Positions 1 to 6,301 of a stretch of 8,510 nt of DNA are shown in pieces (positions within the stretch are counted from its first letter, which is position 1; each line of letters starts with the position of its first letter). The DNA lies in the NCBI GenBank assembly GCA_016779285.1, contig JADHNV010000043.1, positions 1 to 8,510 of the forward strand. Reading direction: 5' to 3'. A program made the position numbers and the translations under genes. The stretch is from SAR86 cluster bacterium (GTDB taxonomy: Bacteria > Pseudomonadota > Gammaproteobacteria > Magnimaribacterales > D2472). Below the pieces are notes generated by a model. That model did no database searches and was not told the DNA's origin. It saw only the letters and a program-made list of their open reading frames with translations.

Positions 1-237
1 TTGAATGATCGAGTTTTCATTATGAATAATATTTAAATTAAAAAACTTTAAATTTTTATTTAAGGCATTTCCAGTGCTTTGAAGTTCTGAAAACTCTACT
101 GAAACAGAGGGTATAAAAAATTGGTCTATAGCTTTAATTAAACCCGATGGCGAAAGAGTAAAAATAGTTAGAAATAAAAAAAATATCCAGCTTAAAATGC
201 TTACAATAACAGCGGAAAAAAAAAATAATCTCTTCAT
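1..237 (-). CDS. YhdP/AsmA-like membrane-anchored protein, N-terminal 79 codons only
   Basis: An open frame starts with ATG at 235-237 and runs without a stop to the window edge, giving 79 residues. It begins MKRLFFFSAV, with a short basic start followed by one hydrophobic segment at about residues 4-29, consistent with an inner-membrane anchor. The following stretch (VSVEFSELQ, then NLKFFNLNI) has the alternating hydrophobic pattern seen at the start of YhdP/AsmA/TamB-type proteins, which in enterobacteria help move phospholipids to the outer membrane. The gene starts 3 nt after the mreD stop, so it is almost certainly cotranscribed with mreBCD. In Pseudomonas and Escherichia a yhdP gene lies downstream of mreBCD, usually after maf and rng, which supports the call. 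It does not look like PBP2 (MrdA), the other common follower of mreD. A run of ten T in codons 4-8 makes this start vulnerable to frameshift or sequencing error. The gene is seen directly; the family is inferred from a short fragment. Confidence 0.55.
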   Translation of the reverse strand, partial: MKRLFFFSAVIVSILSWIFFLFLTIFTLSPSGLIKAIDQFFIPSVSVEFSELQSTGNALNKNLKFFNLNIIHNENSIIQ

Positions 238-240
238 GCC

Positions 241-717
241 CTACAAGTTTAAAAAACTTCTTCTAAAAGCTCGCATGGTAAAGTAAATTCCAATCCATAA
301 AGCTAAAGTTATTAAAAAACTAATCAGCAAAACAACATAAGAGTAATTATTAGGAGATAGTAATAGGTACTTACATGCTGTATAGAAAGTGGATGATCCT
401 GAAAAAAATACAGATAATTGGAAATAAGAGAAAATTCTAAATCGAAAAACATATAGGTGAATGATGTAAGAAGTTGTAATAAAGAACAACATATTTAAAC
501 CAATCACGTTTGAAAATAATAAATCAATCACTAATCCATATATCAATGCAACGGAGCTTTGAATTCTCTCAGGCAATGCAAAAACCCAATAAGCGAAAAT
601 TAAAAAGCCAAAATTTAACTCCAGAAAGAAATTAATAGTTGTAGGGTTTAAAAATTCATCAAGCCAAAAACCCCCCAGAATTGTTAATAAAATAATTAGA
701 TGATTACTAAATTTCAT
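241..717 (-). CDS. mreD: Rod shape-determining protein MreD
   Basis: This 158-residue, almost entirely hydrophobic protein has about five predicted membrane segments, roughly at residues 5-22, 33-50, 53-75, 78-98 and 126-148. That is the usual size and shape of MreD (about 160 residues), the integral inner-membrane partner of MreC in the elongasome that directs lateral cell-wall synthesis. MreD sequences diverge strongly, so the call rests mainly on position: third after mreB and mreC on the same strand. The ATG at 715-717 lies inside the end of mreC, overlapping it by 11 nt. There is no clear ribosome binding site, which suggests translation coupled to mreC. The C-terminus is basic (RAFRRSFLNL). 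The next gene begins 3 nt after its TAG stop. Confidence 0.88.
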   Translation of the reverse strand: MKFSNHLIILLTILGGFWLDEFLNPTTINFFLELNFGFLIFAYWVFALPERIQSSVALIYGLVIDLLFSNVIGLNMLFFITTSYIIHLYVFRFRIFSYFQLSVFFSGSSTFYTACKYLLLSPNNYSYVVLLISFLITLALWIGIYFTMRAFRRSFLNL

Positions 718-1549
718 CGCTTTTTATGCCTATCGTCCCATAGAAGTTTTCTTCCAATGGATTAGTTTTTAAGGTTATTACAACTTCAATTTCATTTATT
801 GCAATTGGATTGATGGCTGAAATGATTCCAATTTCGATATTTTTTAAAAAGATACCTCCTAGACCAGATGTAAAGATGGTATCGCCAATCTTATTTTGAA
901 AATTAGCAATACTTTTATTGATTTTACAGGAAATTAACAATGGCTTTCCCATACCCCTAGCATCACAGAAAAAAAACTTTGATTTAATTGGAAGTACGTG
1001 ATTAGTATCTGAAAAAAGTATGACTTCAATAAAGTTCAAATAACTATTTTTTGTTTGACCAACAAATGAACTCTTTGCAAAAACTGGGGTATTTTCTGCT
1101 ACCTGAACACGGTTTGAATTCCTTAAGAAGATTCTATGTGTTGAACAACAGAGATAGTTTCTTAAATCTATTGAATCTATCTTGAATATATTAATATCAG
1201 TACTTTTGAGCGAGCTAACTAATGTCTTCTGAAGATCAATAATCTGGAGAGACTCTTCTAAATCCTTTCTTTTAATGAATTCCTCAGTTCTTGTCTTTTG
1301 GATTTGCTCTCTTAGCAATTTATTTTCTTGAGCAAGGTTTTTGCTTTCTTGAAAGAAAGACAATGAATTATCAAATTTCTCAAAAATACTGCCTGAAATC
1401 ATCTGAACATAGAGATTAGAAGCCTGAACAAAACCTCTCAATTGTGAAAAAGTTCCATAGCTAATATCGCTGAATAATAAAAATGCTGACAGGATAAAAC
1501 CTAGAGCATAATTTCTAACTGGAGTATATGTAGGCGTAGATCTCGCCAT
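707..1549 (-). CDS. mreC: Rod shape-determining protein MreC
   Basis: This is a 280-residue bitopic protein. It has a short basic cytoplasmic start, one membrane segment at about residues 14-32, a charged coiled-coil stretch at about 60-115, and a beta-rich periplasmic region to the end. The late motif GDTIFTSGLGGIFLKNIEIG is the MreC hallmark, normally written G-D-x-x-x-T-S-G-L-G-G-x-F. An earlier V-F-A-K-S-S-F-V-G-Q-T segment matches the first beta-barrel core. MreC links cytoplasmic MreB to periplasmic penicillin-binding proteins during elongation. Length is within the family range and no residue appears missing. The start is the ATG at 1547-1549, which begins 10 nt beyond the mreB stop. 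No purine-rich binding site precedes it, so it probably depends on ribosomes leaving mreB. Confidence 0.93.
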   Translation of the reverse strand: MARSTPTYTPVRNYALGFILSAFLLFSDISYGTFSQLRGFVQASNLYVQMISGSIFEKFDNSLSFFQESKNLAQENKLLREQIQKTRTEEFIKRKDLEESLQIIDLQKTLVSSLKSTDINIFKIDSIDLRNYLCCSTHRIFLRNSNRVQVAENTPVFAKSSFVGQTKNSYLNFIEVILFSDTNHVLPIKSKFFFCDARGMGKPLLISCKINKSIANFQNKIGDTIFTSGLGGIFLKNIEIGIISAINPIAINEIEVVITLKTNPLEENFYGTIGIKSDEI

Positions 1550-1559
1550 ATTTAGTTAA

Positions 1560-2609
1560 TTATTCTGTTGAGAGCAGGTCAATATTATACTTGTCAATAA
1601 TTTCAAGAGCTTTACCTCCACCTCTTGCAACACAAGTTAAAGGGTCTTCAGCGACAATAACTGGAATTCCAGTAGAAGAGGAAATTAATACATCCAAGTC
1701 CCTCATTAAAGCTCCTCCTCCAGTAAGAACAATACCTCTTTCAGCAATATCTGCGGCTAGCTCAGGCGGAGAAAGCTCTAAAGCATTTCTGATTGCACGG
1801 ACCATCCCAGACAAGGGGTCCCTCATGGCCTCATATATTTGAGAGCTTTTTAATGTGAAGGTTTCTGGAATTCCCTCAGCTAAATTCCGTCCAGTTACAT
1901 TCATTTCAAGATTCTCAGAGTCAGGAGATGCACATCCAATAGTATATTTAATTTTTTCAGCCGTAGAATCTCCAATAACGCAACCATAATTCCTTCTAAC
2001 CCAAGAAGTAATTGAAGTATCCATAAGATCACCACCAATTTTTACTGACTCAGCGTAAACAACACCATTCAATGAAAGAATTGCAATTTCTGAAGTGCCC
2101 CCTCCTATATCCACAACCATATTCCCGTTAGCCTCTTCAACTGGAAGACCTGCCCCAATAGCAGCAGCCATTGGCTCCTCGATCAATTTTACATCTCTGG
2201 CTCCAGCGCCTAAAACAGACTCTCTAATAGCTCTTCTTTCAACCTGTGTTGATCTGCAAGGCACACACACTAGAACTCTTGGGCTAGGTTTTATAAATCT
2301 TTGCTCATGAACCTTTGCTATAAAGTGCTGAAGCATTTTTTCTGTTACCTGAAAGTCAGCGATAACACCTTCCGACAAGGGTCTAATAGCTTTGATATTA
2401 CCAGGGGTTCTTCCAAGCATTTTTTTGGCTTCATGCCCTACTGCTACAACTGTTTTTTGACCCCGACTTTCTCGAATAGCAACAACCGAAGGTTCATTGA
2501 GAACTATTCCGATATCTTTTGTATAAATTAAGGTATTTGCTGTACCTAGATCTATAGATAAATCATTAGAAAATAGGCCTCGAATAGTTTTAAATAGGTT
2601 GAAATCCAC
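1560..2609 (-). CDS. mreB: Rod shape-determining protein MreB (bacterial actin)
   Basis: This 349-residue actin-fold ATPase polymerises on the inner membrane and guides cell-wall elongation. All nucleotide-binding blocks are intact: phosphate 1 (IDLGTANT, about residues 19-26), phosphate 2 (VVDIGGGTSE, 165-174) and the adenosine motif (GIVLTGGGALMRDLD, 292-306). The N-terminus carries a short amphipathic segment (FNLFKTIRGLF) suited to membrane contact. Length matches the E. coli protein (347). The C-terminus DLLSTE and the segment CVPCRSTQVERRAIRES resemble the Pseudomonas protein. The start is a GTG at 2607-2609. It is supported by an AGGGA binding site with 8-nt spacing and by an N-terminus of normal length. 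It is the first gene of the mre operon and is divergent from gatC, an arrangement also known in Pseudomonas. Confidence 0.98.
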   Translation of the reverse strand: MDFNLFKTIRGLFSNDLSIDLGTANTLIYTKDIGIVLNEPSVVAIRESRGQKTVVAVGHEAKKMLGRTPGNIKAIRPLSEGVIADFQVTEKMLQHFIAKVHEQRFIKPSPRVLVCVPCRSTQVERRAIRESVLGAGARDVKLIEEPMAAAIGAGLPVEEANGNMVVDIGGGTSEIAILSLNGVVYAESVKIGGDLMDTSITSWVRRNYGCVIGDSTAEKIKYTIGCASPDSENLEMNVTGRNLAEGIPETFTLKSSQIYEAMRDPLSGMVRAIRNALELSPPELAADIAERGIVLTGGGALMRDLDVLISSSTGIPVIVAEDPLTCVARGGGKALEIIDKYNIDLLSTE

Positions 2610-2683
2610 TATGATATTCCCTGTAAATTCATTTTAAGATGCTTTTAGTTTAATATTGCGCATCGGAATTAAAATAATATCAT
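2610..2683. promoter_or_regulatory. Divergent mreB/gatC intergenic region with expected back-to-back promoters
   Basis: These 74 nt separate the start codons of two operons transcribed away from each other, so promoters for both must lie here or slightly inside the genes. The stretch is very AT-rich. TAAAAT-like hexamers occur on both strands, for example at 2670-2675 on the plus strand, but I see no convincing -35 partner at normal spacing for either direction, so I assign no exact promoter. Both ends carry the same sequence in inverted orientation (TATGATATT at 2610-2618, AATATCATA at 2676-2684), each touching a start codon. That symmetry could be a shared control element or coincidence. 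Confidence 0.5.
2618..2622 (-). promoter_or_regulatory. Ribosome binding site of mreB
   Basis: On the minus strand this reads AGGGA and lies 8 nt before the GTG at 2607-2609. It is the best binding site in the mre cluster and decides for the GTG start. The later genes mreC, mreD and the yhdP-like gene lack comparable sites. Confidence 0.7.
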
Positions 2684-2965
2684 ATGGATCAAGAAACCGT
2701 CAGAACTATTTGCTATCTAGCCCGACTAGACATTGACCAAAGTAAATCTGGAAAAATACAAAAAGATCTCGAGAGAATAATTGATCTCATAGGTGAATTG
2801 CAAAGAATAAATACCTCAGATGTAGAACCTCTATACAGCCCGCTTGAAATGACTTCTTTTATGCATGAAGACATTGAGAGCTCCGATAATAAAAAAGAGA
2901 GATTTCTTGAAAATGCTCCTGCCTCAAATGAGAACTACTTCCTAGTTCCAAGAGTGGTTGAATGA
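2684..2965 (+). CDS. gatC: Asp-tRNA(Asn)/Glu-tRNA(Gln) amidotransferase subunit C
   Basis: This 93-residue protein is the small, non-catalytic subunit of GatCAB. It wraps around the GatA-GatB interface and stabilises the complex. Family landmarks are present: an N-terminal helix with the pattern V-R-x-I-x-x-L-A-R-L (residues 6-15), the middle segment VEPLYSPLEMTSFMHED, and the C-terminal NAPASNENYFLVPRVVE. Length is typical for the family (about 95). The ATG at 2684 gives a normal N-terminus, but no good Shine-Dalgarno sequence lies near it; the nearest candidate, CGGAA at 2664-2668, is about 15 nt away. It is first of a three-gene operon, and its TGA overlaps the gatA ATG as ATGA (2962-2965), a sign of coupled translation and fixed stoichiometry. 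Confidence 0.95.
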   Translation: MDQETVRTICYLARLDIDQSKSGKIQKDLERIIDLIGELQRINTSDVEPLYSPLEMTSFMHEDIESSDNKKERFLENAPASNENYFLVPRVVE

Positions 2966-4422
2966 GCATTCAATTTAAAACTATTGTTGAACTTCGAGCT
3001 ATGCTTGATAGCAAACAAATTTCTGCTGCTGAGCTAATGCAGGAGTCTCTTGGATTAGCAAAAAAACATGAAGAATTAAATTGTTTTGTAACAATGAATG
3101 AGGAGCAAGCTCTTAAAAAAGCTAGTGCCATTGATCTAAATGAAAAAACTACTTCCAATCTTTCGGGCATTCCCCTAGCGCAAAAAGATTTATTTTGCAC
3201 AGAGGGTTTAAGAACAACATGCTCTTCAAAAATATTAAGTAATTTTATACCCCCGTACACAGCAACAGCAGTAAAAAATTTAGAGGATGCTGGGTCAGTT
3301 ACTATTGGTAAAACAAACATGGATGAGTTTGCAATGGGGTCCTCCAATGAGACTAGTTTTTTTGGAAGCGTGCATAATCCTTGGAAAAAAGAATATGTTC
3401 CTGGAGGCAGTTCAGGTGGATCTGCTGCAGCTGTAGCTGCTGGAATTGTCCCAGCTGCAACTGGAACGGATACAGGAGGATCAATTCGTCAACCGGCCGC
3501 TCACTGCGGAATTACTGGACTAAAGCCAACCTATGGCAGAGTTTCAAGATGGGGAATGATTGCTTTTGCTTCGAGCTTAGATCAGGCTGGACCTCTTGCA
3601 AGAACCTCTGAAGACTGCGCGATATTACTTAATGCAATGTCAGGATTTGATTCAAAAGATACTACATCTTTAAATACAGAAGTTCCTGATTTCTTAGAAA
3701 ATATCAACAACCCAATTAATGGAATAAGAATAGGCATTATTAAAGAATTTAACCTCGCTGATTTGGACTCACAAGTGCAAGAGCGTTTCGAAGAATCAAA
3801 AAAAACTTATGAGAAATTAGGCGCTCGATTTGTTGAAGTGTCCTTGCCAAATATATCAGCTTCTGTTCCAACCTATTACTCTATTGCTCCAGCTGAATGC
3901 TCATCAAATTTGTCTAGATTTGATGGGGTACGCTTTGGATATAGAGCAGAAAATACAGATGACTTAAATGATCTATATATTAAATCTAGAAGTGAAGGTT
4001 TTGGAGATGAAGTGAAGCGGAGAATATTGATTGGTACCTATGCACTTTCTGCTGGCTACTACGATGCATACTACAAGAAAGCTCAACAAGTGAGAAGATT
4101 GATCAAAGAAGATTTTGAACATGCCTTTGAATCAGTAGATTTATTGATGACTCCCACCTCACCTAATACTGCCTTTAAATTTGGTAGTAAGGGTACCCAA
4201 AATCCTGTTGAGCTCTACCTTGAAGATCTCTTCACGATTTCATCTAACTTGGCTGGTATTCCGGCAATTTCTATCCCGCATGGACTAGTAAATTCCTTAC
4301 CAGCCGGGCTTCAATTGATTGGAAATTTTCTTAGAGAAGATCAGCTGTTGAATGCGGCACATATATTTCAGAAAAATTCAGATTTTCATCTTTTAAAGCC
4401 TGATTTAGAGGGGTCTCAATGA
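2962..4422 (+). CDS. gatA: Asp-tRNA(Asn)/Glu-tRNA(Gln) amidotransferase subunit A (glutaminase)
   Basis: This 486-residue amidase-signature protein releases ammonia from glutamine and channels it to GatB for amidation of misacylated tRNA. The Ser-cisSer-Lys triad is readable: Lys75 in GIPLAQKD, cis-Ser150 in VPGGSSGGSAAAVAAG, and nucleophile Ser174 in TDTGGSIRQP. The 24-residue spacing between the two serines matches characterised family members. The region after it (GITGLKPTYGRVSRWG) and the C-terminal part (LAGIPAISIPHG, then LPAGLQLIG) are also standard. Length equals the usual 480-490 residues and no catalytic residue is missing. The ATG overlaps the gatC stop by 4 nt, and its own TGA overlaps the gatB start the same way, so all three subunits are made from one message. 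Confidence 0.98.
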   Translation: MSIQFKTIVELRAMLDSKQISAAELMQESLGLAKKHEELNCFVTMNEEQALKKASAIDLNEKTTSNLSGIPLAQKDLFCTEGLRTTCSSKILSNFIPPYTATAVKNLEDAGSVTIGKTNMDEFAMGSSNETSFFGSVHNPWKKEYVPGGSSGGSAAAVAAGIVPAATGTDTGGSIRQPAAHCGITGLKPTYGRVSRWGMIAFASSLDQAGPLARTSEDCAILLNAMSGFDSKDTTSLNTEVPDFLENINNPINGIRIGIIKEFNLADLDSQVQERFEESKKTYEKLGARFVEVSLPNISASVPTYYSIAPAECSSNLSRFDGVRFGYRAENTDDLNDLYIKSRSEGFGDEVKRRILIGTYALSAGYYDAYYKKAQQVRRLIKEDFEHAFESVDLLMTPTSPNTAFKFGSKGTQNPVELYLEDLFTISSNLAGIPAISIPHGLVNSLPAGLQLIGNFLREDQLLNAAHIFQKNSDFHLLKPDLEGSQ

Positions 4423-5846
4423 GCTGGGAAACTGTTATTGGACTTGAGACACACGTTCAGCTGTCAACAAAAACAAAGCTCTTTTCAAGAGCCTCTACTG
4501 CCTTTGGAGCTAGCCCAAATACAAATGTAAATTTGATTGATTGTGGGCTTCCAGGGGTTCTGCCATCCGTCAATAAAGAAGCATTCTATAAAGCAATTAG
4601 ATTTGGAATGGCTGTCAATGCAACGATTAATCAAACTTCAATTTTTGATAGAAAAAATTATTTTTATGCTGATTTGCCTAAGGGTTACCAAATAACACAA
4701 ATGGACTTGCCAATTGTTTTAGGCGGTTCTATAGAAATTAACTTAGATGGATTAACAAAAACTATTAATATTACTAGAGCTCATTTAGAGGAAGATGCGG
4801 GTAAATCTATCCATGATGAATTTGATGGCTTCTCTGCAATAGATCTTAACAGAGCCGGAACCCCTCTTTTAGAAATAGTTTCAGAACCAGAGATATCTAG
4901 TGCAAAAGAAGCTGTTGCATATATGAAAGCAATGCATCAGCTCGTTACCTTCTTAGATGTGTCTGATGGGAATATGGCACAAGGATCACTAAGATGCGAT
5001 GCAAATGTATCTATACGAAAAAAGGGCGATCAAGAGCTAGGAACTAGAACAGAAATAAAAAATATTAATTCTTTTAAATTTATTGAAAAAGCCATTAATT
5101 TTGAAATTAAGAGACAAATTAAAATACTTGAAAATGGGGAAAAGGTTACCCAAGAAACAAGGCTATATGACAGTTCAAAAGATGAAACACGTCCAATGAG
5201 ATCAAAAGAATTTGCAAATGATTATCGATATTTTCCAGAGCCTGACCTCCTTCCTGTTGTTATTTCAGATGAAGAAATTACAAAAATTAGAGATGAATTT
5301 CCTGAGTTACCAAAAGAGAAAGAGATACGTTACCAAAAACAATTTGGTTTATCAGCTTACGATGCTCAGATTATTGCATCCTCAAAGTCTATGGCTGATT
5401 TCTTTGAAGCGGCTCTAAAGAAAACAAAAAATTACTCACTTTTGTCCAATTGGTTGATAGGTGAAATAAGCGCATATCTTAATAAAAATCAGATAGAAAT
5501 TCATGAATCAAAGCTAAGCGCAGATAATGTTGCCATGCTGATCAATCGAATTGATGATCAAACTATTTCTGGAAAAATTGGAAAATCTATTTTTGAAGAA
5601 ATGTGTGAGAGCGGATCTTCGGTAGATGAAATTATCAAATCCCAAGGCTTAAAACAAATTTCTGATGATGGGGCCATTGAAGAAATTATTCTAACTGTAA
5701 TTAATGAGAACCCAGATCAAGTAGCTGCATATCTTGCGGGTAAAGATAAACTTTTTGGCTTCTTTGTTGGACAGGTAATGAAATTAACAGAAGGCAAAGC
5801 AAACCCTAAGACCGTTAACACCATCCTGAAGAATAAGCTTAAGTAA
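4419..5846 (+). CDS. gatB: Asp-tRNA(Asn)/Glu-tRNA(Gln) amidotransferase subunit B
   Basis: This 475-residue subunit binds the misacylated tRNA, activates its side-chain carboxylate with ATP and transfers ammonia from GatA. Visible blocks are the N-terminal GLETHVQL with Glu10 and His12 (family metal-site positions), DRKNYFYADLPKGYQITQ at 77-94, AHLEEDAGKS at about 121-130 and DLNRAGTPLLEIVSEPEI at 142-159. From about residue 325 on there is a helical C-terminal GatB/YqeY tail that contacts the tRNA. Length is typical (about 475-480). The ATG overlaps the gatA stop as ATGA, and a purine-rich GAGGGG at 4408-4413 with 5-nt spacing provides a binding site. The TAA stop lies inside the converging hydratase gene, an 8-nt tail-to-tail overlap. 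The complex indicates an indirect route to Asn-tRNA and/or Gln-tRNA; which one cannot be told from this window. Confidence 0.98.
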   Translation: MSWETVIGLETHVQLSTKTKLFSRASTAFGASPNTNVNLIDCGLPGVLPSVNKEAFYKAIRFGMAVNATINQTSIFDRKNYFYADLPKGYQITQMDLPIVLGGSIEINLDGLTKTINITRAHLEEDAGKSIHDEFDGFSAIDLNRAGTPLLEIVSEPEISSAKEAVAYMKAMHQLVTFLDVSDGNMAQGSLRCDANVSIRKKGDQELGTRTEIKNINSFKFIEKAINFEIKRQIKILENGEKVTQETRLYDSSKDETRPMRSKEFANDYRYFPEPDLLPVVISDEEITKIRDEFPELPKEKEIRYQKQFGLSAYDAQIIASSKSMADFFEAALKKTKNYSLLSNWLIGEISAYLNKNQIEIHESKLSADNVAMLINRIDDQTISGKIGKSIFEEMCESGSSVDEIIKSQGLKQISDDGAIEEIILTVINENPDQVAAYLAGKDKLFGFFVGQVMKLTEGKANPKTVNTILKNKLK

Positions 5847-6300
5847 TATATAAGCTCAGAGTTTCAGCAATATAAGCTGGTTTATCTACCCCTTTAATTT
5901 CCATTGTTACTTCATTTTTTACTAGAAACTGACCAGGATTTTTTTCAGTCACATCAACACATTTTGTATGAATACGAACCTCTGAATTCACCGGAACAGG
6001 ACTCAAGAAGCGGACTTTATCCAAGCCATAATTTAACCCCATTTTTGTCCCCTCTAGGACCATGCCAATTTCTTGCTCGAAAGAGATGCCTGCAACAAGA
6101 GATAATGAAAGAAAGCCATGAGCTATAGTTGAGCCAAAAATAGGTTTGGCCTGTTCTGGGTCTACATGAATAAATTGATGATCCATGGTTGCATCAGCAA
6201 ATTTATCAATTCTTTCTTGATCGATCACCATCCACTCAGAGACTCCAAGATCCTTACCAATTACTGAATCAATTTCATTAGGTTTTACAATTTGCATCAT
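5839..6300 (-). CDS. MaoC-like hot-dog acyl dehydratase / (R)-specific enoyl-CoA hydratase
   Basis: This 153-residue single hot-dog domain protein has the hydratase-2 motif FADATMDHQFIHVDPE, followed by FGSTIAHGFLSLSL. Asp40 and His45 are five residues apart, like the catalytic Asp/His pair of PhaJ-type (R)-hydratases. The pattern and length most resemble the Rv0130/HtdZ and NodN-like branch. The expected reaction is reversible hydration of a trans-2-enoyl-CoA to the (R)-3-hydroxyacyl-CoA in the cytoplasm; the natural chain length cannot be read from sequence. Two adjacent ATGs (6298-6300 and 6295-6297) are both possible starts, 6 and 9 nt after a GGGAG site. The first is annotated. The gene begins 1 nt after the ligase stop, so the two are cotranscribed and probably translationally coupled. 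Its own stop overlaps the end of gatB by 8 nt. Confidence 0.88.
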   Translation of the reverse strand: MMQIVKPNEIDSVIGKDLGVSEWMVIDQERIDKFADATMDHQFIHVDPEQAKPIFGSTIAHGFLSLSLVAGISFEQEIGMVLEGTKMGLNYGLDKVRFLSPVPVNSEVRIHTKCVDVTEKNPGQFLVKNEVTMEIKGVDKPAYIAETLSLYIT

Positions 6301-6301
6301 A

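Noticed and set aside
1591..2531. Plus-strand open frames opposite mreB
   Set aside because: They lie antisense to a fully conserved mreB, show no recognisable domain, and owe their openness to mreB codon use.
2970..3347. Minus-strand frame of 125 codons inside gatA
   Set aside because: It is opposite the conserved catalytic region of gatA and has no family features.
5836..5856. Short inverted repeat as a bidirectional terminator between gatB and the hydratase gene
   Set aside because: The stem is only 6 bp and weak, lies within the overlapping coding ends, and has no T-run on either strand.
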